A stretch of 64,000 bases of DNA. It comes from JANMAT01 sp031359995 (GTDB lineage: Bacteria > Actinomycetota > Acidimicrobiia > Acidimicrobiales > Ilumatobacteraceae). The stretch is taken from positions 57,206 to 121,205 of the forward strand of contig JANMAT010000016.1 of the NCBI GenBank assembly GCA_031359995.1, in the 5' to 3' direction. The stretch's first letter is position 1. Every line of letters begins with the position of its first letter. The notes beneath the pieces are model-generated. The model saw only the letters and a list, made by a program, of their open reading frames with translations, had not been told where the DNA came from and did not search any database. Position numbers and translations under genes: made by a program. Positions 1 through 8,915 of the stretch are shown in pieces.

Positions 1-624
1 TCGCCCACGATCGACCGTGAGGAGCGCCTGGTCGTGTACGAGAACACCGCGTGGATCCCGGCGCGCGCCCAGCTGCGCGCCGCCGCGGCCAGCGCCAGCC
101 GCCAGGTGGGTGCCGCCGCGCTGGTGCAGGCCGACCTCGAGGGCTCCACCGCGGTGCTGCCCGGCGTGCCCGGTCGCACCGATCAGGCCGAGGGCCCGGT
201 GGAGGTGGGCACCGTGTACGTGGCCCAACCGCTCGACGACCGCTGGAGGCTCGCGACCGACGCCGGCCCGGTGAACGGCGAGCCGGCGTTCGGCTGGGCC
301 ACCTCGTACTCGGTGCGCGTGGCCGGCGTGGCCCGCCTGTCGTATGAGACCTCCCCCCTGCGGTGGCTGGCCATCGCGGTGCAGATCGCGGCCTGGTTGT
401 TGCTGGCCGTCCTCGCCCTGCCCCGACGGGGTGCGCTGGGTGTGGCCGAGGCCGACGACGTGCTCGCCCCGACCCGCACCTGGCACCGCGCCACGGGTCT
501 GCCGGCGGGGTGGCTCGACGACGAGATCGAGGCCCGGCCCCCGGCGGCCCCGGCGTCGGTGCCGTCGGACGGCGGGCTCCTGTGGGGCGACGAGGAGCCG
601 AGCTGGGCCGAGGACGAGTCATGA
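1..624 (+). CDS. C-terminal part of a large membrane glycosyltransferase (GT2 family), cut by the window edge
   Basis: The frame is open from the first base, so this is the tail (207 codons) of a longer protein. The visible part has a β-rich segment (residues about 60-110, with FGWA) and then one membrane helix (about 120-140, WLAIAVQIAAWLLLAVLAL). An acidic, proline-rich cytoplasmic tail follows. In other actinobacteria a glycosyltransferase of roughly 1,000 residues with this kind of C-terminus sits directly upstream of the DUF5719 gene, as here. The catalytic domain lies outside the window, so the assignment rests on synteny and the tail alone. Its stop codon overlaps the next start (ATGA), which implies one transcript and coupled translation. 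Confidence 0.6.
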   Translation, partial: SPTIDREERLVVYENTAWIPARAQLRAAAASASRQVGAAALVQADLEGSTAVLPGVPGRTDQAEGPVEVGTVYVAQPLDDRWRLATDAGPVNGEPAFGWATSYSVRVAGVARLSYETSPLRWLAIAVQIAAWLLLAVLALPRRGALGVAEADDVLAPTRTWHRATGLPAGWLDDEIEARPPAAPASVPSDGGLLWGDEEPSWAEDES

Positions 625-2216
625 GGCCGCGCCCCGCTCTGGTGGTCCGCGTGGCCGCCGCCGTGGTGGCGGTGGCGGCGGTGGCCGTACCGGTGGTGGC
701 CGACCGCGACCGCACGGTGCCGCTCACGCCCGCCGGTGACGTCGGGACGCTCACCCCGGCCCCCATGCCCGTGCTGCGCCCGGCCGCCCAACTCGGCGCC
801 ACCTGGTTCTGCCCGGGGGTGGCCGCGGGTGCCGACGGCCCGTCGGGCGCCATCGTGCTGGCCAACGCCGGCGACCAGCCGACCCGCATCACCCTCACGA
901 TCACCCCGTCGGAGGGCATCGCCATCAGCCAGAGCCTCGAGGTGGCGGCGCGGGCCCGGCTCGAGGTGGACGTGTCCACGGTGGCCAAGGCCCGCTTCGC
1001 CGCCGCCCAGGTCGAGACCACGTCGGGCAACCTCGTGGTCGAGCAACGCTCGGCTGCCCTCCTCGACGACACCGCCGTGGGTCAGGCGGTGAGCCCGTGT
1101 GCCACGGCACCGTCGCAGACGTGGTACCTGGCCGACGGGGCCACCACCACCGATGCCCAGGACACCTTGCTCGTGTACAACCCGTTCCCCGACCAGGCGA
1201 CCATCAGCATGGTGTTCGCCGACGACGGTGGGGTGCGCCGCCCGCCCAGCTTCCAGCGCAAGCCGGTGCCGCCGCGCTCGTTGGCCGTCGTCACCATCGA
1301 CTCGGTGGTGCAGCGCAAGCAGCAGGTGTCGGTCGCCGTCACCGCGGACGCCGGGCGCGTGGTCGTGGGCCGCCAGCAGGTCTACAAGACCAAGCCGCGC
1401 CGCACGCTGGTGGCCGGACTGGCGGCGCCGTCGGCGGGCACGCAGTGGATCTTCGCCGACGTCGAGGTGAAGGGTGGTGACGAGGTCGGGTCCGCCGCCA
1501 CCAGCTTCGCCATCTACAACCCGAACGACCTGTCGGCCGACGTCACGGTCCGGCTGCTGCCGGCGGCCGGGAACCCGGCCGCCGGTGTCGATGCCGCCGA
1601 ACCGGCCACCGCCGGGGCCGATGCCACCGCCTCCACCGCGGCGGTCGACCCGGCCGACCCCACCGGCGGCGCAACGCCGGTGGGTGGTGCGCCGGCCGTG
1701 TTCGGGGTCCCGGTCACGGTCACAGTCCCGGCCGGTGGCAGCCTGCTCGTGCCGGTCAACGGCACCGACAACGTGCCCGACGGTGTGTACAGCGCGCTCG
1801 TGGTGGCGGGCGCCGGGCAGCCGGTCGTGGTCGAGCGCCTGCTGCGTCGCACCGGCGATCCGCGCGTCGTCACGACCGTGCAACTCGGCAGCCGCCTGCT
1901 GTCGCGCACGTGGCAGTTCGCGGCGACGCCGCCTGCGGGCTGGTCCTCGGTGCTCATCGTCGCCAACCCGTCGCCGACGCCGGCCACGGTCACGGTGAAG
2001 ACGCTCGGCCCCGCCGGCCTCGTACCGGTGAAGGACCTGTCCGACGTGACCGTGCCCGCCGGCGGTACGGTGCGCTGGGACCTCGACGGCCTGGGTGCCG
2101 GTGCCGCGCCGGTGGTGGTCACCGCCGACGTCGAGCTGGTGGCCGAACGCCTGCTGTCGGCCCCCACCGGTCAGCCGGGCGCCACGATCACCTACGGCAT
2201 CCCCGCCGGCACCTGA
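621..2216 (+). CDS. DUF5719 family secreted or membrane-anchored protein
   Basis: This is a 531-residue protein. A hydrophobic N-terminal segment (about residues 7-27) looks like a signal anchor. The rest is a repeating β-rich exported region with many Val, Thr and Pro residues and an Ala/Thr/Pro-rich insert near residues 320-360. It matches the DUF5719 proteins that actinobacteria carry next to a large glycosyltransferase. The function is unknown; the position suggests a role in cell-envelope glycan assembly. I chose the ATG at 621 because it overlaps the upstream stop by four bases and gives the signal-like N-terminus. The longer open frame upstream runs over the glycosyltransferase tail and is not used. 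Confidence 0.75.
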   Translation: MRPRPALVVRVAAAVVAVAAVAVPVVADRDRTVPLTPAGDVGTLTPAPMPVLRPAAQLGATWFCPGVAAGADGPSGAIVLANAGDQPTRITLTITPSEGIAISQSLEVAARARLEVDVSTVAKARFAAAQVETTSGNLVVEQRSAALLDDTAVGQAVSPCATAPSQTWYLADGATTTDAQDTLLVYNPFPDQATISMVFADDGGVRRPPSFQRKPVPPRSLAVVTIDSVVQRKQQVSVAVTADAGRVVVGRQQVYKTKPRRTLVAGLAAPSAGTQWIFADVEVKGGDEVGSAATSFAIYNPNDLSADVTVRLLPAAGNPAAGVDAAEPATAGADATASTAAVDPADPTGGATPVGGAPAVFGVPVTVTVPAGGSLLVPVNGTDNVPDGVYSALVVAGAGQPVVVERLLRRTGDPRVVTTVQLGSRLLSRTWQFAATPPAGWSSVLIVANPSPTPATVTVKTLGPAGLVPVKDLSDVTVPAGGTVRWDLDGLGAGAAPVVVTADVELVAERLLSAPTGQPGATITYGIPAGT

Positions 2217-2267
2217 CCGCACCGGGCCGCAGGGCGTCCGGTCCTGGCCCCGCCGGCCGGGCGCGCC

Positions 2268-2273
2268 TACGGT
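2268..2273 (+). promoter_or_regulatory. Putative -10 element (TACGGT) for leaderless thioredoxin-like gene
   Basis: TACGGT ends 7 bases before the ATG at 2281. With a start site 6-8 bases downstream of the hexamer, transcription would begin at or next to the start codon. No Shine-Dalgarno is present in the gap. Confidence 0.55.
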
Positions 2274-2280
2274 CGCAGGC

Positions 2281-2730
2281 ATGATCGAGCGGGCGCTCCT
2301 GGCGCTGGTGCTGGCCGTGGCCGCCGGGGTGGTCGCGCTCGTGCTGCGCCGCCGACAGCAGACCGAGGCCCCCACCCAGCCGTCGTTCCACGCCCCGGCC
2401 CAGCTCGACCGGCGCGAGTTCGCCCGGCCCGAGGCGCCGTGGCTGGTGGCGCTGTTCAGCTCGGCCACGTGCGACAGCTGCGCGTTGATGCGAGAGAAGG
2501 TCGCCGCCCTGGCCAGCGATGCCGTGGCGGTCGACGATGTCGAGGTCGGGGCGCGCCACGAGGTGCACCGGCGCTACGCCATCGACGCGGTGCCCATCGT
2601 GTGCGTGGCCGATGCCGACGGCGTGGTGCGGGCCAGCTTCGTGGGCCCGGTGAGCGCCACCGACCTGTGGGCGGCCGTGGCCGAGGCTCGCGACCCGGGC
2701 TCGTCACCCGAACCCCATCTGGGCCGGTAG
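2281..2730 (+). CDS. Membrane-anchored thioredoxin-like protein
   Basis: This is a 149-residue protein with an N-terminal membrane helix (about residues 4-23) and then a thioredoxin fold. The redox motif CDSC lies near residue 63, after a strand of the type WLVALFSSATC. The conserved cis-proline appears in AVPIVCV. It probably acts as a membrane-tethered thiol-disulfide protein; its partner is not evident. The region between the two cysteines differs from classical thioredoxin (CGPC). The gene is separated from the gene upstream by a promoter-like TACGGT and from ftsH by a hairpin, so it may be monocistronic. Confidence 0.75.
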   Translation: MIERALLALVLAVAAGVVALVLRRRQQTEAPTQPSFHAPAQLDRREFARPEAPWLVALFSSATCDSCALMREKVAALASDAVAVDDVEVGARHEVHRRYAIDAVPIVCVADADGVVRASFVGPVSATDLWAAVAEARDPGSSPEPHLGR

Positions 2731-2745
2731 GGGCCAGGACGCGCC

Positions 2746-2773
2746 CGAGGGGCCGGCCGGAGCCGACCCCTCG
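2746..2773. terminator. Hairpin between convergent genes, possible bidirectional terminator
   Basis: CGAGGGG at 2746-2752 is the exact reverse complement of CCCCTCG at 2767-2773, with a 14-base GC-rich loop. It lies between the ends of the thioredoxin-like gene and ftsH. There is no U-tract, as is common in high-GC actinobacteria. Confidence 0.45.
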
Positions 2774-2807
2774 ATGCGGGTTCCGTCAGTTGGTGAGCGG
2801 CTCGGGC

Positions 2808-4811
2808 TCAGCGGCCGTCGGTGCGCTCCGGAGCGGCCGACTCGACGCTGGATCCGTTGCTCGACGGCTCGGCCAGGCCGGCCTGGACCAGGCGGGCCAC
2901 CTCGGCCCCGTCGATGGTCTCCTTGTCGAGCAGGGCCTGGGCCACGAGGTCGAGGCCCTTGCGGTGCATGCGAATCATGTCGCGGGCCCGGGTCTCCTGG
3001 CGGTGGAGCACGCTCGACACCTCTTCGTCGATGAGACGGGCGGTGTCGTCGGAGTACTCGCGGCCTGACGTCATGAGGTCCTCACCGAGGAACACCTGGC
3101 CCCGCGTCTCCCAGGCCATGGGCCCGATGCGGTCGCTCATGCCCCATTCGCGGACCATCCGCTTGGCCAGGCTGGTGGCCTTCTCCAGGTCGTTGGAGGC
3201 GCCGGTGGTGCGCTGGTCGAAGACCAGTTCCTCGGCGATGCGGCCACCGAGGGTCATGCAGATCGCGTCCTCGATGTAGTCCTGGCTGTAGCTGTGGCGC
3301 TCCTCGGGCAGGGTCTGGGTGACACCCAGGGCCATGCCGGTGGGGAGGATGGTGACCTTGTGGACCGGGTCGGAGTTGGCCAGCACGGTGGCGAGCAGGG
3401 CGTGCCCACCCTCGTGGTAGGCGGTGATGCGCTTCTCCTCGGCCGACAGCACCAGGCTCTCGCGGCGGGCCCCCATGAGCACCCGGTCACGGGCCGACTC
3501 GAAGTCGATGCTCTCGATGACCCGGCCACCGCGGCGCACGGCGAACAGGGCCGCCTCGTTCACCAGGTTGGCCAGGTCGGCACCCGACATGCCGGGCGTG
3601 CCCTTGGCCATGGTGCCGAGATCGACGTCGGGTCCGATGCGCTTGTCGCGGGCGTGGACCTTGAGGATGGCGAGGCGCTCCTCGTACTCGGGCAGCGGCA
3701 CGACCACGGTGCGGTCGAAGCGGCCCGGGCGCAGCAGGGCGGGATCGAGGATGTCGGGCCGGTTGGTGGCCGCCATGATCACGATGCCTTCGGAGGCCTC
3801 GAAGCCGTCCATCTCGGCGAGCATCTGGTTGAGCGTCTGCTCGCGCTCGTCGTGACCGCCGCCGAGCCCGGCGCCGCGCTGGCGGCCGATCGAGTCGATC
3901 TCGTCCACGAAGATGATGGCCCGGCCCATCTTGCGGGCCTGCTGGAAGAGGTCGCGGACGCGGCTGGCGCCGACGCCGACGAACATCTCCATGAAGTCGG
4001 AGCCGGTGACCGAGAGGAAGCCGACACCGGCCTCACCGGCCACCGCACGGGCGAAGAGCGTCTTGCCGGTGCCGGGGGGACCGACGAGCAGGATCCCCTT
4101 GGGGATGCGGGCGCCGATCTCCTTGAAGCGTTCGGGCATGCGCAGGAAGTCGACGACCTCGCGGATCTCCTGCTTCACGCCGTCATAGCCGGCCACGTCG
4201 GCGAACGTGGTGGACGGCTTGTCGGTCGTGTACGCCTTGGCCCGGCTGCGACCGATGGACATGACGTTGCCCATCTGCCCGGCGGCCCGGCGCTGCATCC
4301 ACACGAAGAAGCCGATGATCAGCACGAACGGGAGCAGCACGGGCAGGAGCCCGGTGAGCCAGTTCGACGTGGGCGACCGCGGGTCGATGATGACGTTGTG
4401 ATCCTGGAGCAGCTTGTAGTCGCTGTCGGGGATGCGGGCGAAGCCGGTGGTCGTGAACTTCGTGCCGTCCTTCAGCTCACCGGTGATGATGGCCGAGTCG
4501 TTGTTGTACCGGATCTTGGTGACCTGGTCGGCCGAGACCTTGGCGAGGAAGTCGGAGTACGTGACCCGCTCACCCGTGCTCTGCTGCAGGAACTGGGACC
4601 CCATCAGGGCGGCGATGATCAGGCCGATGACGAGCACGATGGCCCAGCGCGGCATGGAGGTGGGGCGAGCCGGGCCGCCGGTGCCACCCGGGCCGCCGTT
4701 GTTGCCGCCACCGACGGGGCGGCGCGGGCGCTCGGGAGGGGGAGGGGGGCCCGACGGGCCCGGTCCCCGACCGCTGGGGGGCGGCGGAGGGGGCGGCGGA
4801 AGGTTGCTCAT
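2808..4811 (-). CDS. ftsH: ATP-dependent zinc metalloprotease FtsH
   Basis: This is a 667-residue membrane AAA+ protease. After a proline-rich cytoplasmic start come a first membrane helix (about residues 60-78), an FtsH-ext periplasmic domain and a second helix (about 165-185). The AAA domain has Walker A GPPGTGKT near residue 242, a Walker B of the type IIFVDEID, and the second region of homology. The M41 peptidase domain has zinc motif HEGGH near residue 464. It degrades misfolded membrane proteins and regulators. The ATG at 4811 is chosen over upstream in-frame codons because a TATCAT box ends six bases before it and the protein then starts like other actinobacterial FtsH. Confidence 0.97.
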   Translation of the reverse strand: MSNLPPPPPPPPSGRGPGPSGPPPPPERPRRPVGGGNNGGPGGTGGPARPTSMPRWAIVLVIGLIIAALMGSQFLQQSTGERVTYSDFLAKVSADQVTKIRYNNDSAIITGELKDGTKFTTTGFARIPDSDYKLLQDHNVIIDPRSPTSNWLTGLLPVLLPFVLIIGFFVWMQRRAAGQMGNVMSIGRSRAKAYTTDKPSTTFADVAGYDGVKQEIREVVDFLRMPERFKEIGARIPKGILLVGPPGTGKTLFARAVAGEAGVGFLSVTGSDFMEMFVGVGASRVRDLFQQARKMGRAIIFVDEIDSIGRQRGAGLGGGHDEREQTLNQMLAEMDGFEASEGIVIMAATNRPDILDPALLRPGRFDRTVVVPLPEYEERLAILKVHARDKRIGPDVDLGTMAKGTPGMSGADLANLVNEAALFAVRRGGRVIESIDFESARDRVLMGARRESLVLSAEEKRITAYHEGGHALLATVLANSDPVHKVTILPTGMALGVTQTLPEERHSYSQDYIEDAICMTLGGRIAEELVFDQRTTGASNDLEKATSLAKRMVREWGMSDRIGPMAWETRGQVFLGEDLMTSGREYSDDTARLIDEEVSSVLHRQETRARDMIRMHRKGLDLVAQALLDKETIDGAEVARLVQAGLAEPSSNGSSVESAAPERTDGR

Positions 4812-4817
4812 GGGCCG

Positions 4818-4823
4818 ATGATA
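4818..4823 (-). promoter_or_regulatory. Putative -10 element (TATCAT) for leaderless ftsH
   Basis: On the minus strand TATCAT is followed by six bases and the ftsH ATG at 4811. This is the most AT-rich hexamer in the 138-bp gap that ftsH shares with the divergent DUF3499 gene. Confidence 0.55.
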
Positions 4824-4936
4824 CGAGCGAACCGGTTCTTCAGTGCGGTCGTCCGCCTGGAAACTCTCTGTGAACGGTCTCACCGAACCAGAGGAAGCCT
4901 TGACGGAGCGTCCACCGCTCACCCGGCGCCGGCCGG

Positions 4937-4942
4937 TAGCGT
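4937..4942 (+). promoter_or_regulatory. Putative -10 element (TAGCGT) for leaderless DUF3499 gene
   Basis: TAGCGT ends seven bases before the GTG at 4950, the same spacing as at other genes in this window. Confidence 0.5.
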
Positions 4943-4949
4943 CGTTCGA

Positions 4950-5168
4950 GTGCTCCGCCAGTGCTCGCGACCCGGCTGCGCCGAACCGGCCGCCGCCACG
5001 TTGACCTACGTGTACGCCCGTCAGGTCGTGTGGCTCGACGAGCTGAGCCTCGAGCGTGATCCGCACGGCTACGACCTGTGTGCGCGCCACGCCGCCCGGG
5101 TGCGGGTGCCGATGGGCTGGGAGCTCGACGATCGCGGCGCCGGGCTCCTCACGCGCCTCGCCGGCTGA
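4950..5168 (+). CDS. DUF3499 family protein, small cysteine-containing
   Basis: This is a 72-residue protein. The N-terminal RQCSRPGC and the later YDLCARHA supply Cys/His ligands typical of a small zinc-binding fold, and LTYVYA is a family hallmark. The function is unknown. The family is actinobacterial and lies beside phosphomannomutase and DUF5719 genes in many genomes, which fits this neighbourhood. The GTG start at 4950 is chosen because the conserved region begins four residues later and a TANNNT box lies seven bases upstream. Confidence 0.85.
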   Translation: MLRQCSRPGCAEPAAATLTYVYARQVVWLDELSLERDPHGYDLCARHAARVRVPMGWELDDRGAGLLTRLAG

Positions 5169-5203
5169 CCTCTCCACTGCAGGCCCCGCGCCTGCGCCCG
5201 CGC

Positions 5204-5209
5204 TACCCT
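5204..5209 (+). promoter_or_regulatory. Putative -10 element (TACCCT) for leaderless CPBP protease gene
   Basis: TACCCT ends eight bases before the GTG at 5218, and no Shine-Dalgarno lies between them. It helps place the start downstream of the DUF3499 stop. Confidence 0.45.
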
Positions 5210-5217
5210 CGATCGTC

Positions 5218-5931
5218 GTGCGTCCGGCGCCCGATCAGCCTCGCTACAACGTCGGCACCGCGCTGCTGGCGTGGGTTGGCGCGTTCAGCGTCGGGGTGTT
5301 CGGTGCGGCCATCGTGCTGGCGGCCACGGGCTACTCGAAGACCGACCGGGCCGACCTGCCGCTGTGGGTCGTGGGCCTGGTGCAGCTGCCGGCGTGGATC
5401 GGGCTGACCGTGGCCGCGGTGCTGGTGAGCCGCCTCTTCGGCACGGGCCGACTGCGCGACGACTACGGGTTCGGGTTCCGCCTCGTCGACCTCTGGGGTC
5501 TGCCCATCGGCGTCATCGTGCAGCTCGTGTTCATCCCGATCCTGTACGCGGGCATGCGGGCCGTGGGCGTCGACACGTCGTCGCTCGACAAACCGGCCCA
5601 GGAGCTCACCGACAAGGCCCAGGACCGCATCGGGGTGGTGCTGGTGGTGCTGCTCGTGGTGGTGGGTGCCCCGCTGGTGGAGGAGCTGTTCTTCCGGGGC
5701 CTGGTGCAGCGGGCCATCAGCGCGCGCTACTCCGACGGCTTCGCCATCGGTGGCTCGGCGGTGCTGTTCGCCCTCATCCACTTCCAGCCTCTGCAGTTCG
5801 CCGGGCTCCTGCTGTTCGGTCTGGTGCTCGGGTACTGCGCCCACCGGACGCGCCGGCTGGGCATGGGGATGATGGCCCACGCCGCGTTCAACGCGACCAC
5901 GGTCATCCTCCTGCTCAACCCCAAACGCTGA
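5218..5931 (+). CDS. CPBP family intramembrane metalloprotease
   Basis: This is a 237-residue protein with about seven to eight predicted membrane segments. The CPBP (Abi/RCE1-like) motifs are all present: EELFFRG (EExxxR) in the fourth quarter, then FALIHFQ, then HAAFN (HxxxN) near the C-terminus. These residues bind the catalytic metal. Such proteins cleave prenylated or other substrates within the membrane; some confer bacteriocin immunity. The substrate is unknown here. I start the gene at GTG 5218, after the DUF3499 stop, because the longer open frame reads through DUF3499 in another frame. Confidence 0.88.
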   Translation: MRPAPDQPRYNVGTALLAWVGAFSVGVFGAAIVLAATGYSKTDRADLPLWVVGLVQLPAWIGLTVAAVLVSRLFGTGRLRDDYGFGFRLVDLWGLPIGVIVQLVFIPILYAGMRAVGVDTSSLDKPAQELTDKAQDRIGVVLVVLLVVVGAPLVEELFFRGLVQRAISARYSDGFAIGGSAVLFALIHFQPLQFAGLLLFGLVLGYCAHRTRRLGMGMMAHAAFNATTVILLLNPKR

Positions 5932-6077
5932 GGGCGGCCGTCTGCCCGCGGACGGAACCTTTCGGACCGGTCGCCCCTACGATGGCAAGGTCCCGCCCGG
6001 TCCGGTGGGTCGATGCCTGACCGCGCCGGCACGGCGCGTGGTGGCAGCATGGAGCGGTTTCACCGGCGAGGGCTCAC

Positions 6078-8915
6078 ATGACCGACGTACTCGAACCAGC
6101 ACCGACGCTCGCCGGCCACGACGCCGACGACGACTGGCATGAACTCCAACCGGCCCCCGGGCTGTGGGAGCGGTACTGGCCGCCCAGCCCCAACCAGTGG
6201 GTCTGGATCGAAGCCGTCGCCACCGCGGTGGTCGTCTTCGCCGCCGTGTGGATGGTGGTGGGCCAGCTCCACCCGAGCCTGATCCTGGCCGACACCACAC
6301 CCGCGGGGGGCGACATGGGCGCCCACGTGTGGGGCCCGGCGTACCTGCGCGACCACATCCTGCCGCACTGGCGCCTGTCGGGCTGGTCCCCCGACTGGTA
6401 CGCCGGCTTCCCGATGTACCAGTTCTACATGGTCATCCCCGCGCTCATGGTCGTGGGTCTCAACCTGGTGCTGCCCTACGGCATCGCCCTCAAGATCGTC
6501 AGCGTGCTCGGCCTGGCGTCGCTGCCGGTGGGCACGTGGTTCTTCGGGAAGATGTCGGGGCTGCGCTTCCCGATCCCGCAGCTGTTCGCCTGTGCCGCGG
6601 TGGTGTTCCTGTTCGACGATTCGTTCACGATCTACGGCGGCAACATCGCCTCCACCATGGCGGGCGAGTTCTCCTTCTCGATCGCGCTGTCGCTGGCGTT
6701 CTTCTTCTTCGGTGTCTTCGTGAACGGCCTGCGCACCGGGAGGCGGCGGGCGTGGTCGGCGGGCCTGGCCGCGCTGGCCGGGCTCAGCCACGGCATCGTG
6801 CTGTTCTTCGTGATCATCGGCGCCGGCCTGGCCTTCCTGTTCTACGCCGACCGCAAGCGCTGGAAGTACTTCTGGCCGGTGGCGCTCGTGGCGTTCCTGT
6901 TGACCGCGTTCTGGTTGCTGCCGTTCCAGCTGCGTCACGGCTTCGGCACCGACATGTTCTACGAGCGCCGCCCCGTCGGGAACGCGCCGAACGGCAACAA
7001 CATCCCCGACTCGTACTGGCAGATGTTCTTTCCCCAGCGGTTGTGGATCGACTGGGCGATCACGCTGACGGCCACCCTCGGGCTGGCCGCTTCGGTGGTG
7101 CGTCGCTGGCGCCCCGGCATCCTCATCGGCACGATGACGATCTTCTACTGGGTCTGGGCCGCGGTGTGGCCGCAGAGCCTGCTGTGGAACGCCCGCCTGC
7201 TGCCGTTCATGTACCTCATGCGCTACCTGCTGGTGGCGTTGGGCATCGCCGAGATCGGGCGCGGTGTGGCCCGGCTCATCCGGCCGTTCGACCACGACGT
7301 GCGCCGGGCCGTCGGCGTCGGCGCCGCCGCCGTGGGGCTGGTGGGCACGCTGCTCGTCGTCGGCTTCCACCTGCAGCGCCTGCCGTTCGGCACCATCAAG
7401 GTCGCCAAGATCAAGGGACAGGACGTCACCGTCTACCAGTGGGGACCGTTTCGGGTGAAGCAGTCCGAGCGCGGCTTCGTCGACAGCTGGGCGAAGTGGA
7501 ACTACGAGGGCTACGAGCGCAAGCAGGCCTACGGCGAGTACAGCGGCATCGTCTCTACCATGAAGGACCTCGGCCAGACCAAGGGGTGCGGCCGGGCCCT
7601 GTGGGAGAACAACAACGACATCGACAAGTACGGCACGCCGATGGCGCTGATGCTCCTGCCGTTCTGGACCGACGGCTGCATCGGCTCCATGGAAGGCCTG
7701 TACTTCGAGGCGTCGGGCACGACGCCCTACCACTTCATCACCGCGGCTGCGGCGTCGAAGAAGAGCTCGAACCCGGTGCGCCGGCTCCAGTACGAGGACG
7801 GCCAGCTCGACAAGGGCGTCACCTACATGCAGACGCTGGGCGTGCGCTACTACCTGGCCTACCAGCCCGACATGGTGGCCAAGGCCGCGGCCGAGCCCCG
7901 CCTCGAGGAGGTCGCCACCAGCTACCCGTGGCACGTCTACGAGGTGGCCGACAGCCCGCTCGTGACCGGTCTGAAGAACGAGCCGGTGGTGGTCACCGGC
8001 GAGGACACCGGCAACCGCGATCGCTGGCTGGAGATCGGCGCCAGCTGGTTCCAGCACCAGGACGAGTGGACGGCGATGCCGGTGAACGCCGGCCCAGCCT
8101 CGTGGCAGCGCACCAAGCTCGGTCGTGTCGGTGAAACCAAGACCACGAACTCGACGCTGGCCCGCGTGGCGCCGGTGGGCACGGTCGAGGCCCGCCCGCT
8201 GCCCGAGGTGACGGTCACGAACGCCCAGACCGGCGACGACTTCATCTCCTTCGACGTCGACAAGATCGGCGTGCCCGTGCTGGTGAAGTCGAGCTACTTC
8301 CCCAACTGGAAGGTGTCGGGGGCCGAGGGTCCGTACCGCGTGGCCCCGAACCTGATGGTGGTGGTGCCCACGTCCACCTCGGTGCGGCTGCACTACGGCT
8401 ACACCCGACTCGACGTGGTCTCGTACGCCCTCACCGCCGTCGGCCTCCTCGGGCTGCTGGCCCTGTGGCGCCTGGGTCCGGTCAGCTACGTGACCGGCCT
8501 CGTACGTCGGCGCGAGGACGAGCTCACCGACGGCGAGCCGACCGAGGGCGGCCCCGGCTTCGGTGGCCCCGGCTTCGAGGGGCCCGGCTACGAGCCGCCG
8601 TCATCGGACACCGGTGACACCGAGACCCCGACGAGGGTGTCGCCCATCTCGTTGTACGACGTGGACACGGTCGACGAGGCGCCCCGGTGGGCCGGTCCGG
8701 CCCAGCCGCTCGAACCGTCGATCGATCCGTCGGCCGCTCGTGCCGGCGACGTCGCACCGGGCGACCGGTACGTCGCGCCACCGGTTTGGTCGGGAGGGGG
8801 TGTCGATCCGGCCGATGGGGCCGTAGCATCGTCGCCGCCCGCGCAGGGTTGGGTGGTACCGCCACCCGCGCCAGGAGCGCCCCTGCCGCCTCCCCGACCG
8901 GAACCGGAGCCATGA
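6078..8915 (+). CDS. Large polytopic membrane protein, GT-C-like, related to 6-pyruvoyl-tetrahydropterin synthase-related membrane family
   Basis: This is a 945-residue protein. It has a cytoplasmic N-terminus, about ten to twelve helices up to residue 430, a large extracytoplasmic domain (about 440-770), one more helix near 785-803 and a disordered Gly/Pro-rich tail. After the first helix comes an acidic loop (GGDMGAHVW) like those in GT-C glycosyltransferases, and WHVYEVADSPLV recalls the PTPS-related membrane family. A role in polyprenyl-linked sugar transfer fits the adjacent phosphomannomutase, but the activity is inferred. The start is preceded by a weak purine-rich GGCGAGGG. The stop overlaps the next start (ATGA). 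Confidence 0.7.
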   Translation: MTDVLEPAPTLAGHDADDDWHELQPAPGLWERYWPPSPNQWVWIEAVATAVVVFAAVWMVVGQLHPSLILADTTPAGGDMGAHVWGPAYLRDHILPHWRLSGWSPDWYAGFPMYQFYMVIPALMVVGLNLVLPYGIALKIVSVLGLASLPVGTWFFGKMSGLRFPIPQLFACAAVVFLFDDSFTIYGGNIASTMAGEFSFSIALSLAFFFFGVFVNGLRTGRRRAWSAGLAALAGLSHGIVLFFVIIGAGLAFLFYADRKRWKYFWPVALVAFLLTAFWLLPFQLRHGFGTDMFYERRPVGNAPNGNNIPDSYWQMFFPQRLWIDWAITLTATLGLAASVVRRWRPGILIGTMTIFYWVWAAVWPQSLLWNARLLPFMYLMRYLLVALGIAEIGRGVARLIRPFDHDVRRAVGVGAAAVGLVGTLLVVGFHLQRLPFGTIKVAKIKGQDVTVYQWGPFRVKQSERGFVDSWAKWNYEGYERKQAYGEYSGIVSTMKDLGQTKGCGRALWENNNDIDKYGTPMALMLLPFWTDGCIGSMEGLYFEASGTTPYHFITAAAASKKSSNPVRRLQYEDGQLDKGVTYMQTLGVRYYLAYQPDMVAKAAAEPRLEEVATSYPWHVYEVADSPLVTGLKNEPVVVTGEDTGNRDRWLEIGASWFQHQDEWTAMPVNAGPASWQRTKLGRVGETKTTNSTLARVAPVGTVEARPLPEVTVTNAQTGDDFISFDVDKIGVPVLVKSSYFPNWKVSGAEGPYRVAPNLMVVVPTSTSVRLHYGYTRLDVVSYALTAVGLLGLLALWRLGPVSYVTGLVRRREDELTDGEPTEGGPGFGGPGFEGPGYEPPSSDTGDTETPTRVSPISLYDVDTVDEAPRWAGPAQPLEPSIDPSAARAGDVAPGDRYVAPPVWSGGGVDPADGAVASSPPAQGWVVPPPAPGAPLPPPRPEPEP

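Noticed and set aside
183..8393. Long minus-strand open frames opposite DUF5719 and the large membrane protein (183-2468, 6060-8393)
   Set aside because: Their translations are Arg/His/Gly-rich with no motifs. They are antisense shadows of well-supported genes in high-GC DNA.
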